A stretch of 64,000 bases of DNA from Olleya marilimosa CAM030. GTDB taxonomy: Bacteria; Bacteroidota; Bacteroidia; Flavobacteriales; Flavobacteriaceae. Positions 7,714 to 15,796 of this stretch are shown here, one piece after another. Numbering within the stretch: position 1 is the first letter of the stretch; each line of letters starts with the position of its first letter. A program made the translations under genes and the position numbers. The stretch lies in contig NZ_JADR01000001.1 of the NCBI RefSeq assembly GCF_000518485.1, positions 496,001 to 560,000 of the forward strand. Direction: 5' to 3'. Below the pieces are notes generated by a model, which saw only the letters and a list, made by a program, of their open reading frames with translations, did no database searches and had not been told where the DNA came from.

Positions 7714-9477
7714 ATGATTAAAAAGTATTGGAATCAAGGCGGAAAGCAAAAAGCAATAGTTATTATTTTGGCACTAATTGTAATAGCATTATTGTTTTTT
7801 TTAAGGGATGACTATCAACCCTTATTACTATTTTTTCGTAAATATATTTTCGTCATTTTATTAAGTGCAATCCTTTTGTTTTTTGGACTTCGTTCTTTCC
7901 GTAAATCGGCATCTACAGGTAAACGTTTAGGGATACTTGCTGGACTATTAGCCTTTTTTGGAGTGCTTTATGTTGCAGGTTGGCATTATCAACTATACGA
8001 TTATATGAAAACGTATAACGTGTTTAATAATTTAAACAAAGTTGAAATTAATGAATTGCCATTAACGCAAAACGAACGTATCCAACCTTTACGAAACATT
8101 TTTTCTATGGCTAATGAAAGCGTCGGAGAGACCAAAGATGTTTCATTACCACACTTAGTAAGAGTGGATGACGAGAACAAATGGACTATGGCTATTCAAC
8201 CTACTGAAAAATATGTGTGGCAAGGGATTAGTGATAATACGGAAGAAGTGTTTTCAGTCTCAAGCACAACACCTTTTCCTCGTTTCTCTAATGAAAACCG
8301 AATTTCAGCTACATTTTCCATAGGTGAGTCTCTAAAATTTAGTAGAAACACTTATAATGCAGTAGTACAGCGTTTTAATCCTTGGATGTTGTTTAATTAC
8401 GAGCCAAGTGACACGTTTTACATGAAAAATGATTCAGGACAATGGGTAGAAGTGGTAAGTTTAATTAAATGGAAAGGTTTTTTCTTTCCTTATCCAACTT
8501 TTGGTGGTGTAATGGTAATAGATAGTGGTGCACATGATTTTAGTGATTATGTAGAGCGTGTTACGATTGGTAAAGGAACTTTTATCGCTCCTGAAGAGAT
8601 GAAAAACTATCCTTACTTAACACGTCAAAATACACTATCAGAAAAAGTATCACGTTTACAAGCCGAATCCCTTAAGTTTTTAGGAGGATTTAGCGATCCA
8701 TTACCTTGGAATATGGAAACAGCTGTTAAAATACCTAATCTACCAGATGATCAAAATCAACAACCGTTTGTGACAGATTTTGATTTTTCAGATTCAAAAT
8801 CAGATGCTTACAACGGTTTGTATCATTGGTTTGGTTTAGAGCCAGTAGGAGATGAACGTACAAGTTTAACCTTTAGCGTGTTTGTGCCAGCAGATGGAAC
8901 AAATAAACTTTATTATTATGACCATGCCTCAAAAAAACAAGGTTATGCAGGAGTATCAGCAATGCCATTAAAAGTTATAGAGTCCAGAAAAGAATACGAT
9001 TGGTCAGTCAATAAACCTGTCGAGTTTAGACCATATATCAAAAATATAGCAGGTCGTAAGCGTATGTTTTTTTTAGGAACAATATCTTCAATAAAAGCAG
9101 AAGGTTCTCAATTTGATGGATCTGCAACACCAGATTTAGCATTAATTGATAGCGAATATAGAGATGTTGTTTGGATTGATGCTAAACACCCAAGTCAATG
9201 GGAAAAAACCGTATATGATCAATTAAACGAAGCTTGGAGAGCTAGTGAAGGTATTGATGAATATTTTGTTGATGATGATAAAGCAATAGAAGCTATAATG
9301 AAGGATTTAAATGACCAATTTATTGCTATTGACACCACTGACCTAAAAGGGAATACTGTAAAAGAAAAAGAGTCTCTTGAAGTCTTACAACGTAAATACG
9401 ACTCAATTCTCAAAAAAAGAGAAGCAGATGATATTGCTAAACTAAAACGTAAAATAGATTCGTTACAAAACAAGTAA
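7714..9477 (+). CDS. Large membrane-anchored protein of the AAA+ cluster
   Basis: 587 residues. Three N-terminal hydrophobic helices (about residues 13-29, 38-57 and 69-90) anchor a soluble domain of around 490 residues, which is beta-rich with many aromatic residues and ends in a short charged coiled coil (residues 555-587). With three helices the large domain may be periplasmic, but topology is uncertain. No family or catalytic motif is recognised. It is the last gene of the same-strand run; a 237-base gap follows, in which I see no clear terminator. Confidence 0.8.
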   Translation: MIKKYWNQGGKQKAIVIILALIVIALLFFLRDDYQPLLLFFRKYIFVILLSAILLFFGLRSFRKSASTGKRLGILAGLLAFFGVLYVAGWHYQLYDYMKTYNVFNNLNKVEINELPLTQNERIQPLRNIFSMANESVGETKDVSLPHLVRVDDENKWTMAIQPTEKYVWQGISDNTEEVFSVSSTTPFPRFSNENRISATFSIGESLKFSRNTYNAVVQRFNPWMLFNYEPSDTFYMKNDSGQWVEVVSLIKWKGFFFPYPTFGGVMVIDSGAHDFSDYVERVTIGKGTFIAPEEMKNYPYLTRQNTLSEKVSRLQAESLKFLGGFSDPLPWNMETAVKIPNLPDDQNQQPFVTDFDFSDSKSDAYNGLYHWFGLEPVGDERTSLTFSVFVPADGTNKLYYYDHASKKQGYAGVSAMPLKVIESRKEYDWSVNKPVEFRPYIKNIAGRKRMFFLGTISSIKAEGSQFDGSATPDLALIDSEYRDVVWIDAKHPSQWEKTVYDQLNEAWRASEGIDEYFVDDDKAIEAIMKDLNDQFIAIDTTDLKGNTVKEKESLEVLQRKYDSILKKREADDIAKLKRKIDSLQNK

Positions 9478-9714
9478 TCAAATTAAGTAGTTGTAGGTAA
9501 CCTTTTTACGATAAAATATTTTACAAATAAGCTAGGTGTTTGTAAGAAAAAAACGACCAATGGTAATTAAATTGGTACAAAAGGAATTATTATTATCATT
9601 TTTACATCTACTTTTGCAAAAGCAATAAAGAAGTTATTATTGTAATTTTATTTAACCTAATTAAATAACCCCTTCTCTAATTTTGTCCTAATTTTTGGAC
9701 TTTAAAAATCGCTT

Positions 9715-10767
9715 ATGAAACACATTTACATTTTATTATCATTTTTAGTATTTGGTATTTTTACAATAAATGCTCAAACAACTGTTGTAACAACAGGTAC
9801 AACTAATCCTTACAGATTATCCCTAACTGGTAGCGATTTGTATATCTCAGAATTTAATACAGGGACTGTATCTAAATTAGATATCACAGCACCATTACCA
9901 ACAACAAAAACTAATGTTATTACTGGCTTAAATAGACCTATGGGTATCGTTGCAGTTGGAAACTTTATTTATGTTGCAGAACATTTTGGAAATAAAATAT
10001 CTAGAATCGATATTTCTACACCGACAGCGACAATATCAACTGTAATTTCTGGTTTAAACAACCCTACAGGTTTAGCTATTAAAGGTGACGAACTTTATTA
10101 TGCAGAAACAGGGAGTAATTCGATCTTTAAAATAAACCTTACAGATGCAGTACCAACAGCTGTTTTAGTTGCTAACGCATTTAATGCACCTTACGGAATC
10201 TTTTTTAAAGATGATGTATTATACATTGCTGAGTTTTCTGGAAACAAAGTATCTACTCTTGATGTTACATCAGGTGCTACAACAGGTACAGATTTTGTTA
10301 CAGGTTTTAATGCGCCAATAGATGTAACTATTAACGCAAACACATTATATGTAGCAGAATATAATGCAAATAAAGTTTCAAAGGTTGATATACTGGCAGC
10401 TGTACCAACTAAGGAAGATTTAGTATCAGGAGTACAAACTCCAATTGGTTTAGCAGCTAATACTAGCGAAGTTTACATTGCTGAATTTGATGCTAATAGA
10501 ATTTCTAAATATAACTTACCTACATTATCTGTAGATAGTTTTATTTTAAGTGAATCTTTAAAATTATATCCTAATCCATCAAGTAACTTTATAAAAGTTT
10601 CAAACATGGAAAAGGCCTTAAACTATACAGTTTACAACAGTTTAGGACAACAAGTTTTAAAAGGTAAAGTAGAAAAAAATGAAAGTATAGATATTCAAAA
10701 TTTATCTAGTGACTTATATCTTTTTAAATTAGAGGATGGAAATACTTTAAAGTTTATCAAAAAGTAA
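9715..10767 (+). CDS. Secreted beta-propeller protein with type IX secretion tail
   Basis: 350 residues. A signal peptide (about residues 1-20, ending INAQ) leads into repeated blades of roughly 45 residues of the form ..GLN.P.GI....LYIAE...NKISRIDI.., which resemble NHL/SMP-30-type six- or seven-bladed propellers. The last 75 residues match the Por secretion (T9SS type A) sorting domain: LYPNPSSNFIKVSN, a YNSLGQQVLKG strand and a YLFKLEDG..LKFIKK end. It is therefore expected to cross the outer membrane through the T9SS and be surface-attached or released. Its ligand is unknown. A TACTTTTG element at 9609-9616 could be the -7 box, but no TTG lies at the right distance. Confidence 0.88.
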   Translation: MKHIYILLSFLVFGIFTINAQTTVVTTGTTNPYRLSLTGSDLYISEFNTGTVSKLDITAPLPTTKTNVITGLNRPMGIVAVGNFIYVAEHFGNKISRIDISTPTATISTVISGLNNPTGLAIKGDELYYAETGSNSIFKINLTDAVPTAVLVANAFNAPYGIFFKDDVLYIAEFSGNKVSTLDVTSGATTGTDFVTGFNAPIDVTINANTLYVAEYNANKVSKVDILAAVPTKEDLVSGVQTPIGLAANTSEVYIAEFDANRISKYNLPTLSVDSFILSESLKLYPNPSSNFIKVSNMEKALNYTVYNSLGQQVLKGKVEKNESIDIQNLSSDLYLFKLEDGNTLKFIKK

Positions 10768-10792
10768 CCGTTTACTTATTAGATTTTAAATT

Positions 10793-10819
10793 AAAAGCAC
10801 TAAATTATTTAGTGCTTTT
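10793..10819. terminator. Bidirectional terminator between convergent genes
   Basis: AAAAGCACTAAA and TTTAGTGCTTTT form a perfect 12-bp stem with a 3-base loop; A and T runs on each side let it work for both the propeller gene and the GNAT gene facing it. Confidence 0.85.
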
Positions 10820-10820
10820 T

Positions 10821-11297
10821 TTATTTATTTAAGTCAAATTCCATTTTAATATTGGCGCGCTTATAAGGCAAGTCTTTTTCTAATTGGACTTCTTTAAAAC
10901 CAAATTTGTTATATAAGTAAATAGCATTTTCTAACTTACGACTAGAGTAGAGTAGTAGCTTTTCAAATTTTTGTGCTTTTGCAAAATTAATACAATGTTC
11001 TAGTAATTGTTGACCAATTTTAAGACCTCTTAAACTTGGTGATACAGCCATTTTTGTTAGCTCAAATCCAGCTTGGTTTTTTAATGGCATAAAGGCATAG
11101 GTACCAACAATTTGATCTTCTAATTTGGCAAAAAAGATATAGCCACCTTGATTAATAATGTATTGGTCAGGTTTACTTAAAACTTCTTCGTCATAAGGTT
11201 CGACATAAAAATATTGTTCTAACCATTCTCTGTTTAGTATGTAAAAATCTTTAGCGTATTTTTTATCAAAAGGGATAATGTTAATAGTCGGTTTCAT
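10821..11297 (-). CDS. GNAT family N-acetyltransferase
   Basis: 158 residues covering a single GNAT fold. The acetyl-CoA pyrophosphate loop is SPSLRGLKIGQQLLEHC (about residues 86-102), preceded by the ELTKMAVS strand and followed by KLLLYSSRKLENAIYLYNKFGF, the usual strand-5/helix-4 segment. The acceptor is unknown. It is the last gene of a three-gene run with hutG and a small membrane protein, with 2 bases between it and that protein. The link to histidine catabolism is positional only. Confidence 0.87.
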   Translation of the reverse strand: MKPTINIIPFDKKYAKDFYILNREWLEQYFYVEPYDEEVLSKPDQYIINQGGYIFFAKLEDQIVGTYAFMPLKNQAGFELTKMAVSPSLRGLKIGQQLLEHCINFAKAQKFEKLLLYSSRKLENAIYLYNKFGFKEVQLEKDLPYKRANIKMEFDLNK

Positions 11298-11299
11298 TT

Positions 11300-11590
11300 T
11301 TATTTTAAAATATAAATTGCAAATAATAACAATAAAATTGATATTACAGATATAAAAAAGGTCAGGTTAAATATTGACTTGTCTGCTACTTTTTTTCTAA
11401 ATAAATCTACAATCATCCATAAAGGAATTGCAATACTTAATAGTAGAGCAGGTATAGTCATAACTCTTGTTAAGGCAGTAAACCATTGTAACTGTACTTG
11501 GTTTATATGAAAAAAAAGAAGCGTTATTATAAATATAAATACAATTAATGAAAATGAAAGCCTGATATATTCTATTTGTAGTTTAGTCAT
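11300..11590 (-). CDS. Small three-helix membrane protein
   Basis: 96 residues with three hydrophobic segments (about 9-28, 38-60 and 72-94). Its ATG overlaps the last codons of hutG by 8 bases, and it ends 2 bases before the GNAT gene, so the three are probably co-translated. No family is recognised; the size and architecture fit the many short flavobacterial inner-membrane proteins of unknown role. Confidence 0.7.
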   Translation of the reverse strand: MTKLQIEYIRLSFSLIVFIFIITLLFFHINQVQLQWFTALTRVMTIPALLLSIAIPLWMIVDLFRKKVADKSIFNLTFFISVISILLLLFAIYILK

Positions 11591-12611
11591 TTTTTATAGA
11601 GTTTGAGCGTATAAAATCCGTAATTAAATAGCTAATTAGTTTACCAACTTGTGAGGCCTTTTTATTTTTAGCCACAGCTTCACAGATATGTAAATATTTT
11701 GCATTGTCAAGTGCTGCAAAATGGTGTAAAAATTGTCTTGCGTTTTCTACCGAAAAACCACTTGGTGTTTGTGCGCTACTTGGTGTATTTATAATTGCAT
11801 CACAATCAATTTCTATCCCAAAATGTGTGGTATTAATATGTTTTTGTGCGCGACGTAACGCTTTTTTAAATTTTAAGCTTTGTCTTACTGCTATAGCTTC
11901 ATAGGTGTTGTAATCTAAATGCTTATTATCCTTAAATTGACTAAATATTTCTGAAGAGGTATAATTTTCGTGTAATCCAAAAGCAAAATAGCGTTTTAAA
12001 AATCTTTCAGCGTAAGCGTAACTAAAACCATTACCACTATGTCTTCCTTCTAAAGCTCTAAAATCTGTATGAGCATCAAAATTTATACTGTTTATAGGTT
12101 GTTTTAAAGCTAAACTAGTCCCTTTTATCATTCCGTAAGCATTATTGTGTCCACCACCAATTGCGATTGGGATTTTGCCTGCTTTTACAATATTGGAGAC
12201 TAAATCTACAACATGTGTATCCATTTGAGCCACTAATTTTCTAGATTTAGCAATATGCTTTGGGTCATCTTGATTTAATTTAGAAAGCTGTTTTTGTTCT
12301 TCTGTAAAATCCAAGTGTCCTAATACCAAAACATTTTTAGCCTGAGTAAAAGTATTACTTTGAATATTTAACAAAACTTTAATTGTAGCCTCCCAAGCGG
12401 TTGAAGTCCCTGATTTACCATGGTTTGCAAAAACACCCACAGCTTCTGGTAGACCAAATACAACATACTTGACGTCCAAATTTTTAAGTGAATCGTATAT
12501 ATTGGAAACACAGGTTAACGTATTAATATGTTCTCCAAATTTAGTTTCGCCAAGACGTGTATTAAGTAGATTATTTATAATTGAGTTATCAAATAAAACT
12601 AATTTATCCAT
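11583..12611 (-). CDS. hutG: Formimidoylglutamase, arginase/ureohydrolase family
   Basis: 342 residues. The three metal-binding motifs of ureohydrolases are visible: GGGHNNAYG, FDAHTDFR and EIDCDAI, together a binuclear Mn2+ site. The RHSGNGFSYA segment after the DAHTD motif is typical of the Bacteroidota formimidoylglutamase subgroup, which removes the formimino group of N-formimidoyl-L-glutamate to give glutamate and formamide, the last step of one histidine-degradation route. hutI lies about 1 kb away on the same strand, supporting the assignment over arginase or agmatinase. hutH and hutU are not in the window. Confidence 0.85.
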   Translation of the reverse strand: MDKLVLFDNSIINNLLNTRLGETKFGEHINTLTCVSNIYDSLKNLDVKYVVFGLPEAVGVFANHGKSGTSTAWEATIKVLLNIQSNTFTQAKNVLVLGHLDFTEEQKQLSKLNQDDPKHIAKSRKLVAQMDTHVVDLVSNIVKAGKIPIAIGGGHNNAYGMIKGTSLALKQPINSINFDAHTDFRALEGRHSGNGFSYAYAERFLKRYFAFGLHENYTSSEIFSQFKDNKHLDYNTYEAIAVRQSLKFKKALRRAQKHINTTHFGIEIDCDAIINTPSSAQTPSGFSVENARQFLHHFAALDNAKYLHICEAVAKNKKASQVGKLISYLITDFIRSNSIKND

Positions 12612-12704
12612 TTACTTTTATGTAGTTTTGAAAAAATAAAATTACGTTTTTATTATTAAAGTATAACTAGAAAATTAACGATTACAATTTAAAAACAAAT
12701 AATT

Positions 12705-13589
12705 ATGGCAAATAAAACAGCAAGTACAGGTTTAAAGGTTGCATTAGGTATAGCCTTAGCATTATTTATTGGTACCGGAATTTATACATCGACTTTGTAT
12801 AAGGATAAACAACAAACCGAACAGCAATTAACACAAGAAAAAAATGACGTTTTAAACGACTTAAATACAATGGTTGCAAAGTATGACGTCGCTTTAAGTG
12901 AAAGTCAAGTCACCAATCAAAATTTAGTCGAAGCTAGAGAGCGTATTCAAAGTTTAATAGACTCATTAAAAGTATCAGAAAACAATGTTAGTAGTTTATG
13001 GAAGTATAAAAAGAAATACTTAGCATTACAGGATGAAATGGATATTTTATTAACAGAAAACGATAGATTAAAAGTAGAGAATATGCAGTTAGCTACTACG
13101 TTAGATAGTACTAATGTTAGATATGAAGAAAGTAGAATGTTTAATGATTCTCTAGTTGTACAAAATACAGCACTTGCAGAAGTTGTTGAAAATGCTGCAG
13201 TTTTAACAACAGCAAATTTAAAAGGTTTTGGAGTTATTGAACGTAATAATGGTAAACTTATTCCAACAGAAAGAGCAGGAAGAAGCGATAAAATTAGAGT
13301 ATGTTATACAGTTGCAAAAAACAAATTAGTACAGTCAGGAGACAAAGAATTGTATGTCCAAGTTATTGACCCTAAAAACAATATTTTAGGTGTAAATCAA
13401 CAAATTAAGTTTGGTGAGCAAACCCTTAATTATAGTATTATAAGTAAGTTTAATTACGAAAATGGAAATCTAGATATCTGTGAGTTTGTAACTAATAATA
13501 CAGATGATGATTTTGAAAAAGGACGTTACCAAGTAAACGTTTTTAACTCAAACGAATTGGTTTCAAGTACTGAGTTTACACTTAGATAA
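12705..13589 (+). CDS. Membrane-anchored coiled-coil protein
   Basis: 294 residues: a short cytoplasmic N terminus, one transmembrane helix (about residues 9-29), a coiled coil rich in Glu/Gln/Leu (about 32-155), and a globular beta-rich C-terminal domain (about 165-294) that is probably periplasmic. No enzymatic motif is visible. Homologues are common in flavobacteria and sometimes mislabelled as chromosome-partitioning proteins because of the coiled coil. It stands alone between divergent hutG and convergent hutI. A structural cell-envelope role is a guess. Confidence 0.75.
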   Translation: MANKTASTGLKVALGIALALFIGTGIYTSTLYKDKQQTEQQLTQEKNDVLNDLNTMVAKYDVALSESQVTNQNLVEARERIQSLIDSLKVSENNVSSLWKYKKKYLALQDEMDILLTENDRLKVENMQLATTLDSTNVRYEESRMFNDSLVVQNTALAEVVENAAVLTTANLKGFGVIERNNGKLIPTERAGRSDKIRVCYTVAKNKLVQSGDKELYVQVIDPKNNILGVNQQIKFGEQTLNYSIISKFNYENGNLDICEFVTNNTDDDFEKGRYQVNVFNSNELVSSTEFTLR

Positions 13590-13624
13590 TATCTTGAACT
13601 AATATTAATTGTTTATTCCATAAC

Positions 13625-13658
13625 AAAAAACCTGAAGGCAAATGCGTTCAGGTTTTTT
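13625..13658. terminator. Bidirectional terminator
   Basis: AAAAAACCTGAA pairs with TTCAGGTTTTTT around a 10-base loop. It separates the coiled-coil gene from convergent hutI and has T runs in both directions. Confidence 0.87.
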
Positions 13659-13660
13659 TA

Positions 13661-14896
13661 TTAAACTATTTCGCCATTAATAATTACAGTATCTATGTGA
13701 TTGTCTCCAAAAGCATAAGGCAGATAATTATAACTTGATACAGGTTTAGTGATTATAACATTGGCTTTTTTCCCTTTGGTAATACTACCATACTGGTTAG
13801 ATATTCCCATTGCATAAGCACCATTTATAGTAGCAGCATTTATGGCTTCTTCTGGAGTTAATTTCATTTTTATACATGCAGTACTTACAACAAAATTCAT
13901 ATTTCCAGAAGGTGTAGAGCCTGGATTATAATCTGTTGCTAATGCTAAAGGTAGTCCAGCATCAATTAATTGTCTTCCAGGTGTGTAGGGTATGCTTAAA
14001 AAGTATGAGCACGATGGTAATGCAACTGGCATTGTATTGCTATCTTTTAAAGCAATAATATCTTCGTTATTTAATTCTTCTAAATGGTCAACACTTATAG
14101 CTTGATGCTTAACAGCTAACGCAATGCCTCCAAAAGCATTAAATTGATTAACGTGAATTTTAGGTGTTAAATTATACTCTTGTCCAGCCTTAAGTATTTG
14201 TGCTGTATCGTCTAAATCAAAATATCCCTTTTCGCAAAATACATCAATATATTGCGCTAAATTTTCTTTAGCAATTTGAGGTAACATGTCATTTATAATC
14301 TGATCTAAATACCCTTGTTTATTGTCTTTAAATGCTAGTGGTAATGCGTGTGCACCTAAAAAGGTAGCTTTTACTTTTATAGGAAAATCTTTTTTAAGTC
14401 GTTTTATAACACGTAGCATTTTAATTTCTGCATCAGGTGTTAAACCATAACCTGATTTTATCTCGATAGCTCCTGTACCTAATTTCATGACAGCTTTTAA
14501 TCGTATAACAGATTGATTATAAAGTTCATCTTCACTAGTGTTTTGTAATGTTTTGGCGCTATTTAAAATCCCACCACCACGATTAGCAATATCTTCATAA
14601 CTTAAACCATTTATACGGTCTACAAACTCTTGAGATCTGTCACCTGCATAAACAATATGTGTATGCGAGTCACACCAAGTAGGTAAGACCAATTTACCTT
14701 TAGCATCTATAGTTTGATCAGCAATTATACCAGTAGCATCAGACATATCTCCAAAATCAACAATAGTATCATTTTCAATTAATAAATAAGCATTTTTAAT
14801 TGAAGGTAATAGCTTCATTTGATTACCAGAAACTTTTAAAATATTTTCGTCTCTAACTTGAAGTAATTCTTTGATATTTGTAATAAGTATAGTCAT
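13661..14896 (-). CDS. hutI: Imidazolonepropionase
   Basis: 411 residues, the family's usual length. Amidohydrolase metal ligands are visible in DSHTHIVYAGDR (N-terminal HxH), in KIHVNQF and VDHLEEL (central His residues) and in ALATDYNPGS (C-terminal Asp). The enzyme hydrolyses 4-imidazolone-5-propanoate to N-formimidoyl-L-glutamate in the cytoplasm, feeding the hutG product located nearby. A well-formed promoter lies just upstream (14919-14950). Confidence 0.93.
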   Translation of the reverse strand: MTILITNIKELLQVRDENILKVSGNQMKLLPSIKNAYLLIENDTIVDFGDMSDATGIIADQTIDAKGKLVLPTWCDSHTHIVYAGDRSQEFVDRINGLSYEDIANRGGGILNSAKTLQNTSEDELYNQSVIRLKAVMKLGTGAIEIKSGYGLTPDAEIKMLRVIKRLKKDFPIKVKATFLGAHALPLAFKDNKQGYLDQIINDMLPQIAKENLAQYIDVFCEKGYFDLDDTAQILKAGQEYNLTPKIHVNQFNAFGGIALAVKHQAISVDHLEELNNEDIIALKDSNTMPVALPSCSYFLSIPYTPGRQLIDAGLPLALATDYNPGSTPSGNMNFVVSTACIKMKLTPEEAINAATINGAYAMGISNQYGSITKGKKANVIITKPVSSYNYLPYAFGDNHIDTVIINGEIV

Positions 14897-14918
14897 AAAA
14901 TGGACAGTAATTTAAGTT

Positions 14919-14950
14919 CAAATATAGATAAAATGCATAGTACTGAACAA
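14919..14950 (-). promoter_or_regulatory. Bacteroidota-type promoter of hutI
   Basis: On the minus strand, TTG (14950-14948), a 21-base spacer and TATATTTG (14926-14919) match the TTG/TAnnTTTG consensus exactly. The -7 box lies 23 bases upstream of the hutI ATG, giving a short leader. Confidence 0.65.
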
Positions 14951-15072
14951 TTCTTTTTACATTACTTATTATATTAAAATTAATGCGCTACATCGAAAAG
15001 TTATAGTCTCAACCATTTAAAATGATACATTTAGCTTGTGTGTAAATAATAATTATGGAAGTTTAAAAGCTA

Positions 15073-15645
15073 ATGTATTACAATGAAATCAAATCGTATA
15101 TAAATTCATTTTATCCAATATCCGAAGCGTCTTTTAATTTAGTTTATGAAATAGCTCATATTAAGCAAGTTAAATCAGGAACTGTTTTAGTAAATATTGG
15201 AGACGTTCCTAATAAAATATATATGATAAATAAAGGAGTTATGCGCTCCTATGTTAGATTGGAAAATGGGAAAGAGGTAACAAAATCTATTTTTGTACCT
15301 AGAATTATTTTAGCCTCACTACGTGCTTTAATAACCCAATCGCCTTCTGAATGTATTTACGAAACTTTAACCGATTGCGAAATTTACGAAGTTGACTATT
15401 TAAAGTATAAAGCTATTTGTGAAACCAATACGGAAGTCCTTGGTTTTCATGCTAAGTTTTTAGAGCAATTACTGTGTCAGCATGATGCAAAACATATAGA
15501 GTTACTTACAATGAATGCAAAACAACGCTATTTAAAATTAAGAAAAGTAATACCAAATATTGATAATTTGATACCACAATATCAAATTGCAAAATTTTTA
15601 AGTATCACTCCAGTACAATTAAGTAGGATTAGAGCCAAACTATAG
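15073..15645 (+). CDS. Crp/Fnr-family transcriptional regulator
   Basis: 190 residues. The N-terminal part (about 20-115) is a cyclic-nucleotide-binding-like beta barrel with the phrase SGTVLVNIGDVPNKIYMINKG; the C terminus has a short helix-turn-helix (QIAKFLSITPVQLSRIRAKL), as in the compact Crp-like regulators of Bacteroidota. The phosphate-binding residues of classical CRP are not evident, so the signal may not be cAMP. It is a single gene, divergent from hutI. Two dyads lie directly downstream (15651-15714). Confidence 0.85.
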   Translation: MYYNEIKSYINSFYPISEASFNLVYEIAHIKQVKSGTVLVNIGDVPNKIYMINKGVMRSYVRLENGKEVTKSIFVPRIILASLRALITQSPSECIYETLTDCEIYEVDYLKYKAICETNTEVLGFHAKFLEQLLCQHDAKHIELLTMNAKQRYLKLRKVIPNIDNLIPQYQIAKFLSITPVQLSRIRAKL

Positions 15646-15650
15646 CATTT

Positions 15651-15666
15651 ATTAACATATGTTAAT
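15651..15666. repeat. 16-bp perfect palindrome
   Basis: ATTAACATATGTTAAT is its own reverse complement and starts 5 bases after the stop of the Crp-family gene. A second, imperfect dyad (ATGGTT/AACCAT, 15698-15714) follows. Neither has a T run, so they look more like protein-binding sites than terminators. Confidence 0.5.
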
Positions 15667-15741
15667 GAATAAAAACATAATTAGTTATACACTTGTAATG
15701 GTTATTTAAACCATCCCTATTATAATTAATAACTAACTAAC

Positions 15742-15773
15742 AAAAAACCGATAAGTAAGCTTATCGGTTTTTT
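15742..15773. terminator. Bidirectional terminator between Crp-family gene and fumC
   Basis: AAAAAACCGATAAG and CTTATCGGTTTTTT form a perfect 14-bp stem with a TAAG loop between two convergent genes. Confidence 0.88.
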
Positions 15774-15796
15774 AATTGTTATATGTAATTAGTATG

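Noticed and set aside
3-9477. The cluster as a known Ter or phage-shock operon
   Set aside because: I found no TerD-like, TerC-like or clear PspA sequence among the products; the resemblance is only in general architecture.
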